Below are positions 44,418 through 53,867 of a stretch of DNA of 64,000 bases, in pieces. A program made the translations under genes and the position numbers. Source of the stretch: Microbacterium elymi (GTDB lineage: Bacteria > Actinomycetota > Actinomycetes > Actinomycetales > Microbacteriaceae); contig NZ_CP091139.2 in NCBI RefSeq assembly GCF_021582895.2, positions 186,001-250,000 on the forward strand. Direction: 5' to 3'. How positions within the stretch are numbered: position 1 is the first letter of the stretch; each line of letters starts with the position of its first letter. The notes under the pieces were generated by a model. That model did not search any database. It was not told the origin of the DNA and saw only the letters and a program-made list of their open reading frames with translations.

Positions 44418-45264
44418 GTGACCATTCCCTGGCCCGAACCGTCCGATCCTGCCGACGCCGCGGCGTCCCATGACGGCGACATCGAGGCGGATCTCGCGCT
44501 CGCGATCCGATTGGCCGATGCCGCGGATGCGGCGTCCATGGACCGGTTCGATGCCGCCGATCTGGATGTGCGACTGAAGGCCGACCACAGTCACGTCACC
44601 GAGGCGGATCTGGCCACCGAACGGGTCATCCGCGACATCCTGGACGCCGAGCGTCCCGACGACGGCATCCTCGGCGAGGAGTTCGGGACCGCCGGCAGCA
44701 CGGCCCGGCAGTGGATCGTCGACCCGATCGACGGCACGGCGAACTATCTCAAGGGCATCCCCATGTGGGCGACCCTGATCGCACTGGCCATCGACGGAGT
44801 TCCACACGTGGGCGTGGTCAGTCAGCCGGCGATACGCCGCCGGTGGTGGGCCGCCACCGGGCTCGGCGCCTGGACCAACGGCGCCGACGACAAGCCCTGC
44901 CGGCTCGGGGTCTCGTCGGTGGCCCGGCTGGACCAGTCGAGTGTGAGCTTCCAGAGCATCGCCCAGTGGGACGACGCGGGTCGGACCGACGATCTGCTGC
45001 GGCTCTCCCGCGCCGTGTGGCGCGACCGCGGCTACGGCGACGCGTGGCCGTACATGCTGCTGGCCGAGGGCCGGCTCGAGATGGTGGCCGAGTTCGACGT
45101 CAAGGAGTACGACATCGCCGCCCACGTCCCGATCGTGCGCGAGGCCGGCGGCCGCTTCACCGACATCGACGGGGCGGATGCCATCGACAGCCGATCCGCG
45201 CTGGCGACCAACGGCATCCTCCACGAGGCCTACCTGACGCCTGCGTGGGGCGGACGGACGTTGA
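44418..45264 (+). CDS. hisN: Inositol-monophosphatase family protein, probable histidinol-phosphatase, apparent fusion at its 3' end
   Basis: About 280 aa of the Mg-dependent IMPase fold. Metal motifs: DGILGEEFGTAG near residue 75, WIVDPIDGTANYLKGIP near 98 and EFDVKEYDIAAHVPIVREAGG near 220. The residues after the first Asp motif match the HisN branch of actinobacteria. TATCCT lies six bases before the GTG, so a leaderless start. As sequenced, the frame runs without a stop into the following lipoprotein. A TGA lies at 45262-45264 in the next frame; restoring one G in the GGGG run just upstream would end the protein there, which I think is the true end. Confidence 0.82.
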
Positions 45265-45284
45265 GCCCTCTCGACCGCGGCAGG

Positions 45285-45848
45285 ATGCTGGGGGTCGTCC
45301 TTCTGGCCGCGACCCTCGCACTCGCCGGATGTGCCGGCTCCCCCGCCCCCGCGCCCACACCGACCGGCCCGGTGGTCAGCGGGGGAAGCCAGACACAGGA
45401 TCCCTCCGCCACCGGCGCGCCGGGTCCGTCTGCCACCCCGGCCGGCCCACCGACGTGCGCAGGCATCATCCCGGCCGACACCGTCGACGCCTTCACCGAG
45501 GCGGGATGGACGTCGCGTGAAGACCCGTTCTACGTCGGCAACATCGAGCTGCCGGACGGGATCCAGTGCACGTGGGGCAACGCGAAGATCGCCAGCGACC
45601 AGGTGCAGGTCTTCGGCTGGGCGCCGTTGGACGCCGATCGGGCCCGTGCGGTGAAGGAGGAGCTCCTCGGTTCAGGGTGGAAGGAGTTCGAGGAGAACGG
45701 CGCGGTGTACCTCACGGCGACCGGCGACATGGTGATGAACCCCGACGACGACGGCTACGGCATGACCTACCGCCTCGACGACGGCCAGATCACGCTGGCC
45801 GATACGCGCCAGGGCCTGCTGCTGATCCAGTGGCCACCGGCCGGCTGA
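45285..45848 (+). CDS. Secreted lipoprotein of unknown function
   Basis: About 188 aa starting at an internal ATG of the fused frame. [16 protein letters not shown] is a complete lipoprotein signal with lipobox LAGC. A Pro/Ser/Thr-rich linker of about 45 residues follows, then a compact domain: [38 protein letters not shown] and [20 protein letters not shown]. Two domain Cys could form a disulfide. I do not recognise the domain. It precedes the amine oxidase by 14 bp on the same strand. Confidence 0.75.
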   Translation: MLGVVLLAATLALAGCAGSPAPAPTPTGPVVSGGSQTQDPSATGAPGPSATPAGPPTCAGIIPADTVDAFTEAGWTSREDPFYVGNIELPDGIQCTWGNAKIASDQVQVFGWAPLDADRARAVKEELLGSGWKEFEENGAVYLTATGDMVMNPDDDGYGMTYRLDDGQITLADTRQGLLLIQWPPAG

Positions 45849-45862
45849 CCAGGAGGCCCCGC

Positions 45863-47190
45863 ATGGATCGCTTCGACACCATCGTGATCGGCGCGGGCGT
45901 GGCCGGACTCACCGCCGCCCGCCTGCTGTCCGGTGCGGGCCGTCGGGTCGTGGTGCTCGAAGCCCGCGCGCGTATCGGAGGCCGCGTGTGGACCGACCGC
46001 ACCGACGGGCTGGTGACGGACCTCGGCGCCTCGTGGATCCACGGCACCACCGACAGCCCGGTGACGGAGGCTGCACGGGCGTTCGGGATGAGGATGCTGG
46101 AGTTCACCGTCGGCAGCTATCAGCCCGACAGCCGCCCGATCGCGTACTACTCCCCGACGGGCAGCGACTCGGCGACGCCGAGGCGCGGCGCTTCGCCGAC
46201 GACATCCGGGCGGTGGATGCTGCGCTCGCGCACGCCGTGGCCGCCTCGGATGACGCCGACTCGTACCGCGACGTGACCGAGGTGGCGCTGGCCCGCCAGC
46301 CATGGGATCAGGAACGTGCGCAGCGCGTGCGGGAGTATCTCCAGCACCGCACCGAGGAGCAGTACGGGGCCTGGATCGAAGACCTCGCCGCGCACGGCCT
46401 GGACGACGACGTCCCGAACGGCGACGAGGTGATCTTCCCGGACGGCTACGACCGCCTGCCCGCACGGCTGGCGGCGGGCCTCGACATCCGCCTCGAGCAC
46501 ATCGTGACCCACCTGGACTGGTCCGTCGACGGCGTGACGGTCACCACCGGGCGAGGATCGTTCACCGCCGACGACGCCGTCGTGGCGGTGCCGGTCGGCG
46601 TGCTGCACTCGGGAGACCTGGTCATCGACCCGCCGCTGCCGGACCCGGTCGGCAGTGCGCTGGGACGCCTGGAGATGAACGCGTTCGAGAAGGTGGTCCT
46701 GCGGTTCCCGACGGCCTTCTGGGACAAGGATGTCTACGCCATCCGCCAGCAGGGAGCCCAGGGCGCCTGGTGGCACTCCTGGTACGACCTGACCGCCGTC
46801 GATGGCACGCCCTCGCTGCTGACGTTCGCGGCGGGTCCGGCGGCGGTCCAGACGCGCGGCTGGACCGAGGATCGGGTGGTCGCCTCGGTGCTCGCCCAGC
46901 TGCGCCGGCTGTACGGCGACCGCGTACCGCAGCCGACGCATGCGCACGTCACGTCCTGGCAGGACGACCCGTTCGCGCGCGGCGCGTACGCCTACATGCC
47001 GGTCGGCTCCCGGTTGGCCGACCACGACGATCTGGCGACGCCGATCGCCGGGGTGCTGCACCTGGCCGGCGAGGCGACCTGGGGCGACGACCCCGCGACG
47101 GTGACGGCCGCCCTGTGCTCGGGCCACCGTGCGGCGGCGAACATCCTGGGGCGGTCGATCCCGATCAGCGCGCTCTGGGCCGAGAGCTGA
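45863..47190 (+). CDS. Flavin monoamine/polyamine oxidase, one frameshift
   Basis: About 443 aa. The FAD-binding dinucleotide fold is [19 protein letters not shown] then [17 protein letters not shown]; substrate-domain phrases are [11 protein letters not shown] and [16 protein letters not shown]; the C-terminal FAD motif is [19 protein letters not shown]. The family oxidises amines to aldehydes with H2O2; substrate unknown. A base is lost near 46160 ([20 protein letters not shown]). A clear AGGAGG site precedes the ATG. Followed by a long hairpin and then ssrA on the other strand. Confidence 0.9.
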
Positions 47191-47201
47191 GGCGACAACG
47201 C

Positions 47202-47244
47202 GAAGCCCCTCGATCCCGATGTCTCCATGGGGTCGAGGGGCTTC
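47202..47244. terminator. Hairpin terminator between the amine oxidase and ssrA
   Basis: Perfect 12-base arms GAAGCCCCTCGA and TCGAGGGGCTTC around a 19-base loop, lying between two converging transcripts. It probably ends both. No T tract. Confidence 0.7.
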
Positions 47245-47265
47245 CTCCGTATGACAGCGGCATCG

Positions 47266-47633
47266 TGGAGATGGGGGGAATCGAACCCCCGTCCATCGCT
47301 GAGTCTCCACGCCTTCTCCGGGCGCAGTCTGTGCAGGCGTTCTGCTCGGCTCCGACCTTTGTCACAGACACCTAAGTCGACGAGCCCAGCCTGGAAAGAG
47401 TCCCGCACGACGTCCAGACGCCGTCGTGCGGCAAGATCCCTAGATGACGCCAGGGTCCGTGTCGGGATCGACCACGGTCTGACGGACTATCGGGCTCGCT
47501 TACGCAGCGAGGGCGAAGTCAGTGCGCTTAGAGTTGGCACTTATTGGTTTTGCAGGGAGCGTTCACGAGATAACCCTGCATCCTCGGCCCGCTTCTCGTG
47601 GATTCACAGGCGATGTCGAAACCGATCATCCCC
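47266..47633 (-). ncRNA. ssrA: Transfer-messenger RNA (tmRNA)
   Basis: A 368-nt RNA. The 5' end GGGGATGATCGGTTTCGAC pairs with the 3' end CATCTCC to form the tRNA-like acceptor, next to a T-arm GGGGGTTCGATTCCCCC. The tag begins at a GCC resume codon (47538) and reads ANSKRTDFALAA followed by TAA at 47502-47500. The LAA ending is the protease signal. CCA is not encoded in full. tmRNA with SmpB rescues stalled ribosomes; smpB lies 4 kb to the right. Confidence 0.93.
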
Positions 47634-47798
47634 GTGTGCTCGCAATGAGCTGGTGCTCGCAAGGAGCGGCCGCTGTCACACTGTGGAGTTTCCAAGACCG
47701 GATGCCGCGGCATCCGAGCGTCTCAGCATACAACGTGACAGCGACATCCGACATTCCCGTCGCACCCGCGCCCCGGCCGCCTCCCGTAGGCTTCGTGC
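47634..47798. other. Divergent gap between ssrA and the SIMPL gene
   Basis: Contains GTGCTCGCAA twice, 19 bases apart, just upstream of ssrA, and a perfect 18-base palindrome at 47699-47716 built from the genome-wide word GGATGCCGCGG. TAGGCT at 47787-47792 is the likely -10 of the rightward gene. Confidence 0.45.
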
Positions 47799-48452
47799 AT
47801 GACCGAGGTCAGCATCACCGTCCGCGGCGAGCACGAAGTGCTGCACGCACCGGAAGAAGCCGTCGCCCACATCGCCGTGCGTGCCGAGGGAGCCGAACGC
47901 GGCGCCGTCGTCGAGCGGATCGCCGCACTGTCCGCGCCGATCCGCGACGGGCTCGCCGCGCGGAAGGATGCCGGTGGCCTGTCGGACTGGTCCAGTCAGC
48001 GCGTCGCGGTCTGGGCTGAGCGCCCCTGGAACCCCGAGGGCAGACAGCTGGCGGTCGTGCATCATGCCGCCGTGCAGATCAGCGCGACGTTCACCGACTT
48101 CACCGCACTGAGCTGGTGGGTCAGCCAGGTGGCCGAGCAGGACGGCGTGCACGTCGGCGACATCGACTGGCGACTCACCCGTGACACCGAGGCGGCGCTG
48201 GAACGAGAGGTGGCCGCGCAGGCCGTGCGCGTCGCCGTCGAACGGGCGACCGCGTACGCTCAGGCTCTCGGCCTGACCGAGGTGGTTCCCGTCCAGATCG
48301 CGGACGTCGGACTGCTCGGCCGCAGCGCCCCGGCCCCGCTGCGCGCGGCCCGCGCATCATTCTCGGCAGACGCCGCACCGCCGAGTCTGGACTTCCAGGC
48401 CGAGGACATCGTCGTCTCCGCGGCCGTCGAGGCGAGGTTCACCGCACGATGA
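47799..48452 (+). CDS. SIMPL (DUF541) domain protein
   Basis: A 217-aa intact protein. ITVRGEHEVLHAPEEAVAHIAV at the start and VERATAYAQALGLTEVVPVQIAD near residue 150 match the SIMPL/DUF541 family, whose function is largely unknown (IL-1 receptor-associated kinase-binding homologues, oxidative stress proteins). No signal peptide, so cytosolic here. Leaderless start, with TAGGCT six bases before the ATG. Overlaps the peptidase start by 4 bp (ATGA). Confidence 0.85.
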   Translation: MTEVSITVRGEHEVLHAPEEAVAHIAVRAEGAERGAVVERIAALSAPIRDGLAARKDAGGLSDWSSQRVAVWAERPWNPEGRQLAVVHHAAVQISATFTDFTALSWWVSQVAEQDGVHVGDIDWRLTRDTEAALEREVAAQAVRVAVERATAYAQALGLTEVVPVQIADVGLLGRSAPAPLRAARASFSADAAPPSLDFQAEDIVVSAAVEARFTAR

Positions 48453-49819
48453 ATCCGCCCGCCGCAGTCCCGCCCGCCGCCGCTCGGCTCACCCCGCGCC
48501 CGGGGATGGCCGAGCGCCTGTCCCGCATGATCCAGCTGCCCACGGTCTCGGCCGAGCTCGAACAGCGCGGCATGGCGCCCTTCGACGCGTTCGTCGCCCT
48601 CATCGGCGAGCTGTACCCGCTCGTGCACGCGCATCTCGAGCTGAGCCGGCACACCGAGCTCGGCCTCCTCTTCCGCTGGCGGGGTCGTCGCTCCGCCGCC
48701 GACGGTCCGCTGGTGCTGATGGCGCACTACGACGTCGTGCCGGTGGACGAGTCGGACCCGTGGACGCATCCGCCGTTCGAGGGCCACGTCGAGGGCGGGT
48801 GGGTCTATGGCCGGGGCACGCTCGATGACAAGGGTCCGCTGCTGGTCATCCTGGAGGCGGTCGAGAATCTGCTGGCCGCCGGCTTCCGCCCGGCCCGTGA
48901 CGTGTGCCTGTCCTTCGGCGGGAACGAGGAGACGTTCGGCGCCGCCGCCCGCGAGATCGCGGCATCCTTCCACACCGCCGGCGAACTGCCCTGGCTCGTG
49001 CTGGACGAGGGCGGCGCCGTCGTCGACGCCCCGCTGCCGTTCGTCACCGGCGACGCCGCCATGATCGGCGTCGCCGAGAAGGGCGTGCTGACCCTGCGTC
49101 TGTCCGCCCGGGGCGAGGGAGGACACGCCTCGGCCCCGCCGCCGATGACCGCGGTGCGACGCATCGGCCGGGCCGTGCAACGGCTGGATGCCGGCACGTT
49201 CCGGTCGCACGCCCCGACGGCGATCACGCGCATGCTCGGCGTGTTCGCACGCCGTGCCCGGGGCGCCGGGCGGCCGTTGTACCGGCTGCTGGCCGCGGCA
49301 CCCTGGCTGGCCGCCCGGGTGTTCGCCCGGATGGGGGGCGAGACCGCGGCATTCGTGCGGACGACCGTGGCCGCCACCATGGCGGCCGGCGGCACCGCGG
49401 CGAACGTGCTGCCGTCCCAGGCGTCCGCCACGGTCAATCTGCGGATCGCGATCGGCGAGACGGTCGAGGCGACCGTGGCCCGCGTGCGGCGGCGCATCGC
49501 CGATCCGAAGGTCGAGGTGACCGTGATCGAGGGTGACGAGCCGTCCCCGGAGTCGGCCGTCGACAATGCGCAGTTCGCGGCCCTGGCCGGCGCGCTGCGC
49601 GCGTCCTATCCGGGTGCGGACGCGGTGCCGTACATCATGATGCAGGCCAGCGACTCGCGCCACTTCCACCGCTTCTCCCCCGCCGTGTACCGGTTCGCCC
49701 CGCTGCGGATGTCGGCCGCGCAGCGGGCGAGCATCCACGGTGTGGACGAGCGGGTCGAGATCGCGTCGCTGGAGGCCGGAGAGCGGTTCCATCGCGCGCT
49801 CATCGAAGCGCTAGAGTGA
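48449..49819 (+). CDS. M20 family metallopeptidase (carboxypeptidase S-like)
   Basis: A 456-aa intact zinc peptidase. Metal ligands in LVLMAHYDVVPVDES (His-x-Asp), GRGTLDDKGPLL (bridging Asp), SFGGNEETFGAAAR (the Glu-Glu pair) and a late His in SDSRHFHRFSP. The central dimerisation/lid domain is visible around LSARGEGGHASAPPP. Closest in layout to Gly-Xaa carboxypeptidase CPS1-like enzymes. Substrate unknown. Coupled to the SIMPL gene. Confidence 0.9.
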   Translation: MNPPAAVPPAAARLTPRPGMAERLSRMIQLPTVSAELEQRGMAPFDAFVALIGELYPLVHAHLELSRHTELGLLFRWRGRRSAADGPLVLMAHYDVVPVDESDPWTHPPFEGHVEGGWVYGRGTLDDKGPLLVILEAVENLLAAGFRPARDVCLSFGGNEETFGAAAREIAASFHTAGELPWLVLDEGGAVVDAPLPFVTGDAAMIGVAEKGVLTLRLSARGEGGHASAPPPMTAVRRIGRAVQRLDAGTFRSHAPTAITRMLGVFARRARGAGRPLYRLLAAAPWLAARVFARMGGETAAFVRTTVAATMAAGGTAANVLPSQASATVNLRIAIGETVEATVARVRRRIADPKVEVTVIEGDEPSPESAVDNAQFAALAGALRASYPGADAVPYIMMQASDSRHFHRFSPAVYRFAPLRMSAAQRASIHGVDERVEIASLEAGERFHRALIEALE

Positions 49820-49850
49820 GCCGACCCGAATCCCGCTGCAAAGGAGCACG

Positions 49851-51314
49851 ATGACGCAACGCGTCGCGCCCGGTCGCGTCTCGCTCGGCATGCTGATGGG
49901 CGTCGTCGGCTTCCTCGCCTTCGTCGAGTTCACCAGTGGCGTGCTGCAGGGCTACTACACGCCGATGCTCACCGACATCGCCCGCCACCTGCACATCCAC
50001 GACGCCGACGTGAACTGGCTGGAAGGCACCCAGCTGATGCTGTCGGCGCTGGTGGTGCCGGCGTTCGCGAAGCTGGGCGACATGATCGGGCACCGGCGGA
50101 TGCTGCTGATCTCGACCGCCGTGACCGGGGCGGCATCCCTCGTGCTGCCGTTCACCGACTCGTTCGCGGTGTTCCTGGTCGGCTGGGCGCTGATGGGGTT
50201 CTACGTCGTGTGGCTGCCGCTGGAGATCGCGCTGATCTGGTCGCGCGCCCGGCGGATGGAGGGCCGCTCCACGATCACGGCCCGGGCCGCCGGCATCCTG
50301 GTGGCGGCGCTGGAGTCCGGGGCGATCATCGGCGCCCTCGTCGGCGGTGCACTGGTGGACGCGCTTCCCCTGTGGATCGTGCTGCTGGTCCCCAGCATCC
50401 TGATCATCGTCTGCTTCTTCGTCGTGCTGTGCGGCGTGAAGGAGTCGCCGGAGCCGACGGGCGGGATCTTCGACACCGTCGGACTGGTGCTGATCTCGCT
50501 GGCCCTGATCGCGTTCACCGGCGGGCTGAGCATGCTGCGCCTGAACGGCCCGGCCGATCCTCTGTCGTGGGCGGTGGTCGCGATCGGCGTGCTGCTGGTG
50601 ATCCCGTTCGCGCTGTGGGAGCTGCGCTGCGCCGACCCGCTGATCGACGTGCGGATGTTCCGGTCCCCGGCACTGGGCCCGGTGTTCCTGACGGCGGGGC
50701 TGTTCGGTGTCAGCGTGCTGGGCGCCCAGGCGCCGCTGTCGACGTTCGCCCGCACCGATCCGGGCGTCTACGGGTTCGGCCTGGGTACCAGCGGCTTCGC
50801 CACCTCGCTGATCATCGGCGTGTACCTGATCGCGATGATCGTCGGCGCCCTGACCTACCCTCTGGCCACCCGGCTGGTCGCTCCGCGCATCGTGCTGATC
50901 GTGGCCGCGGTGCTCGTCGGCGTCGGGTTCCTGCTGTTCCTGCCGCTGCACGGCACGTATCTGCAGGTCATCGTGAACATGGTGGTCGTGGGGATCGGGT
51001 CCGGTGCCCTGGTCGCCGCGCTGCCGGCCGCGGCCGCATCCGCCGCGCCGCACACGCAGACCAGCGTCGCGACCGGGCTGACCAACTCGGTGAAGACCGT
51101 GGGCGGCGCCGTCGCGTCGTGCGTGTTCGGCATCGCGCTCCTGCACGGCGCATCGGGCGCGGTCGCCGACGGCACCGCCGGTTCGTTCTCGGGCTATGTC
51201 ACGGTCTGGGTGGTGTGCGGCGTGACGGCGCTGGTGGCCGCCGTGCTGCTGCTGTTCGTGCCGAAGACCGCGTTCACCGACGCCGAGACGCCTGTCGTGG
51301 ATCTGGTGCCGTAG
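49851..51314 (+). CDS. MFS transporter (DHA2-like, 14 TM)
   Basis: A 487-aa intact transporter with about 14 helices. Helix 1 MGVVGFLAFVEFTSGVLQGYY, 2-3 loop KLGDMIGHRRMLLIS (motif A), and central soluble phrase CGVKESPEPTGGIFDTVGL. The ribosome site AAAGGAG lies eight bases before the ATG. It converges on smpB with the two stop codons back to back (TAGCTA, 51312-51317). Substrate unknown. Confidence 0.9.
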   Translation: MTQRVAPGRVSLGMLMGVVGFLAFVEFTSGVLQGYYTPMLTDIARHLHIHDADVNWLEGTQLMLSALVVPAFAKLGDMIGHRRMLLISTAVTGAASLVLPFTDSFAVFLVGWALMGFYVVWLPLEIALIWSRARRMEGRSTITARAAGILVAALESGAIIGALVGGALVDALPLWIVLLVPSILIIVCFFVVLCGVKESPEPTGGIFDTVGLVLISLALIAFTGGLSMLRLNGPADPLSWAVVAIGVLLVIPFALWELRCADPLIDVRMFRSPALGPVFLTAGLFGVSVLGAQAPLSTFARTDPGVYGFGLGTSGFATSLIIGVYLIAMIVGALTYPLATRLVAPRIVLIVAAVLVGVGFLLFLPLHGTYLQVIVNMVVVGIGSGALVAALPAAAASAAPHTQTSVATGLTNSVKTVGGAVASCVFGIALLHGASGAVADGTAGSFSGYVTVWVVCGVTALVAAVLLLFVPKTAFTDAETPVVDLVP

Positions 51315-51790
51315 CTAGTCGCCCAGGCGATTCTTCGTGCGCATGGCCCGCTCGGCTTCGCGCTTGTCCTGCCGCTCGCGCAGCGTCTGCCGCTTGTCGA
51401 ACTCGCGCTTGCCCTTGGCGACGGCGATCTCGACCTTCACCCGGCCGTCGGAGAAGTACAGTCGCAGCGGGACCAGGGTGTACCCGCCGGCCGAGACCGC
51501 GTGCGAGAGGCGCACGATCTCCTCTTCGTCGGCAGCAGCTTGCGGGTGCGCTTGGCGGCGTGGTTGGTCCAATTGCCCTGCAGGTACTGAGGGATGTTCA
51601 CCGCGTCCAGGAACGCCTCGCCGCCTTCGATGTAGGCGTATCCGTCGGTGAGGGTCGCCCGGCCCTCACGCAGCGACTTCACCTCGGTGCCGGTCAGGAC
51701 CAGGCCCGCCTCGTAGGTCTTCTCGATGGAGTAGTCGTGCCGCGCGCGACGGTTGGTCGCGACGACCTTCTCCCCGCGTTCGGCGGGCAT
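51315..51790 (-). CDS. smpB: SsrA-binding protein SmpB, one frameshift
   Basis: SmpB binds the tRNA-like part of tmRNA and enters stalled ribosomes. About 158 aa: [64 protein letters not shown], then the basic tail [21 protein letters not shown]. The frame breaks near 51533, after RTRKLL, by one lost base, and resumes [19 protein letters not shown]. The GCAAGC here is in frame and genuine (Lys codon). Probably the last gene of prfB-ftsE-ftsX-smpB. Confidence 0.95.
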
Positions 51791-51909
51791 GAGGGCTCCT
51801 CTGGGGTGGGGCGGATGGGTGCGCACGGATGCGGCGGCCGCCCGATCGGCGACAGCCCATCAGTCTAACGCAGCGATCCGGTCCTGCCCGCTTGCGGCAT
51901 CCCTCGACC

Positions 51910-52824
51910 TCAGGCGCGCAGCCATCGTCGGATCGCGAAGCCGGCCGAGACCGCGGCGAGGACCACGCCGATGGCGATCATGATGGGGATCACGTAGGCG
52001 ACGTCCTTCATGTCCACCCAGGTGGTGATGAAGTCCACCCGGGAGCGGAGGTAGCCGTGCACGCCGAACTGCACGCCGGCCCAGATCGCGACAGATGCCA
52101 GCACCGAGCCGATCAGGGCGGCGAACACCCCCTCCAGGATGAACGGCGTCTGGATGAATCGGTTGGAGGCGCCCACCAGACGCATGATCCGCAGCTCTCG
52201 GCGTCGCGAATAGGCGGACAGGCGGATGGTGGTGGCGATCAGCAGCACGGCCGCGATCAGCATGAGCCCGGCGATGCCGACGGCGATGTAGGTGGCCACG
52301 GTGAGCGCCGAGAACAGCGGCTCGGCAAGCTGCATCTGGTCCTGCACCACCTGCACGCCCTTCTTGCCGGCGAACGCCTCGGTGATCACCGCCGAGTTCT
52401 CGGGGTCGACGAGGTTGACGTAGAAGCTCGCGCCGAACTGGTCCGGCGAGAGGATGTCCTTGTAGTCGGCGCCGAGCAGCTCCAGGGCGTTCTTGTACGC
52501 CTGCTCTGGCGTCTCGTAGCGCACCTTGCTGATCAGCGGCTTCAGCCCCGCGCCGTTCAGCTGGTCGCGCACCGTCTGGATCTGCTTGTCGGTGGCAGCC
52601 CCGTCATCACACGTCGCCTCGCGGGCGCCGTCGATGCACATCGTGACCTGCACCTGCGCACGCCCGGTCCAGAAGTCGCGCATGGTGCCGATCTGGGCCT
52701 GCATCAGGATGGCCGCGCCGACGAACGTCAGCGACACGAATGTGACCAGCACGATCGAGATGACCATGGAGGCGTTGCGGCGCAGACCGGTCAGTGCCTC
52801 GCCGAAGATCAGACCCGCCCTCAT
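51910..52824 (-). CDS. ftsX: Cell division protein FtsX
   Basis: A 304-aa intact FtsX: one N-terminal helix (ASMVISIVLVTFVSLTFVGAA), an extracellular domain of about 130 residues with a Cys pair (MCIDGAREATCDD), then three helices ending VIPIMIAIGVVLAAVSAGFA. FtsX and FtsE form an ABC-type complex that activates peptidoglycan hydrolases at division; in actinobacteria RipC-type. Phrase LRIMRLVGASNRFIQTPFILEG is typical. Overlaps ftsE by 4 bp. Confidence 0.96.
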   Translation of the reverse strand: MRAGLIFGEALTGLRRNASMVISIVLVTFVSLTFVGAAILMQAQIGTMRDFWTGRAQVQVTMCIDGAREATCDDGAATDKQIQTVRDQLNGAGLKPLISKVRYETPEQAYKNALELLGADYKDILSPDQFGASFYVNLVDPENSAVITEAFAGKKGVQVVQDQMQLAEPLFSALTVATYIAVGIAGLMLIAAVLLIATTIRLSAYSRRRELRIMRLVGASNRFIQTPFILEGVFAALIGSVLASVAIWAGVQFGVHGYLRSRVDFITTWVDMKDVAYVIPIMIAIGVVLAAVSAGFAIRRWLRA

Positions 52825-53812
52825 CGCGTGGGACCCACTTCGTCGTCGCGCTCATCCAGTCCGAGCCGGTCTGCCAGGCCCAGTTCGTCCACGCCGATCC
52901 CGGCGACATCCGCCGCCTCGTCGGACGGCGCTTCGTCCTCGGCATCCTGCTCGGGTGCGGCATCCTGCTCGCGTGCCACATCCTGCTCGCGTGCCACATC
53001 CTGCTCCGGGGCCGGCACCGAGCCGCCCGCTTCGACGGTCTCGCGGTGCACCTCCAGCACCGCGGTGAGAGCCGCGACCGATGCCGCTCCGCGCTCGGGT
53101 CCGGGCGCGAGGCTGGGCAGGCTCGAGGTGTCCCCGTAGCCGCCGTGCCGCTCGTCGCGGACCATCTCGCCCTGGTGCAAGCTCGATCACGCGGCGCTTC
53201 ATCTGGTCGACGAACCCGGCCTCGTGCGTGGCCATCACCACGGTCGTGCCGGTCTCGTTGATCCGCGCCAGCAGCTGCATGATGTCCACCGACGTGCCGG
53301 GGTCGAGGTTGCCGGTGGGCTCGTCGGCCAGCAGCACCTGCGGGCGGTTGACGATCGCGCGCGCGATCGCGACCCGCTGCTGCTCGCCGCCGGACAGCTC
53401 GTGCGGGAGCCGCTTGCCCTTGTCCTGCAGCCCCACCAGTGCGAGCGCCTCGGGCACCGCCTGGCGGATGAAGGCGCGCGACGAGCCGATCACCTGCAGC
53501 GCGAACGCCACATTCTGGAAGATCGTCTTGGTCGGCAGGAGCCGGAAGTCCTGGAACACCGCCCCGATGTGGCGCCGGAAGTACGGGACCTTGCGACTGG
53601 ACAGCATGCGCAGGTCGCGCCCGAGGACGACGACGCGTCCTTCGCTGGGAGTCTCTTCGCGCAGGATCATGCGCAGACAGGTCGATTTGCCGGACCCCGA
53701 CGGGCCGACGAGGAAGATGAACTCTCCGCGCTTGCACCTCGAAGTCGACATCCTGCAGAGCGGGTTTCGCGGTGCCGCGATACCGCTTGGTGACGTTCTC
53801 GAACCGGATCAT
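52821..53812 (-). CDS. ftsE: Cell division ATP-binding protein FtsE with long acidic C-terminal extension, two frameshifts
   Basis: About 330 aa. ABC core: [13 protein letters not shown], Walker [19 protein letters not shown], signature [17 protein letters not shown], Walker [15 protein letters not shown]-loop VVMATHE. The core ends near [21 protein letters not shown], after which about 100 extra residues follow, rich in Glu, Asp and Ala, with EQDVAR-type repeats. Frame breaks near 53731 (GTGCAGCGC read GTGCAAGCGC) and 53179 (GCAGC read GCAAGC in IELHQ). The extension is not needed for ATP hydrolysis in other bacteria. Confidence 0.94.
52942..53013. repeat. Four tandem 18-bp repeats inside ftsE
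   Basis: Four 18-base units, of the form (G/A)CATCCTGCTCGCGTGCC, lie head to tail. The middle two differ by one base; the outer two diverge slightly. They encode hexapeptide repeats around EQD in the FtsE C-terminal extension. In-frame, so copy number could vary between strains. Confidence 0.8.
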
Positions 53813-53867
53813 GGCTGTGACAGCCTAAGCGGACGCATGCCGATGCGACCGAGCGACACCCCGCGTG

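Noticed and set aside
47640..47670. Duplicated GTGCTCGCAA as an attachment site near tmRNA
   Set aside because: ssrA is a common integration target, but there is no integrase, no matching copy at the ssrA 3' end and no foreign-looking island.
51520..51550. GCAAGC in smpB as another insertion site
   Set aside because: Here AAG encodes the conserved Lys of KRTRKLL in frame. The smpB break is a separate lost base next to it.
52942..53013. CRISPR-like direct repeats
   Set aside because: Units are 18 bp, contiguous without spacers and in frame inside ftsE, so they are coding tandem repeats.
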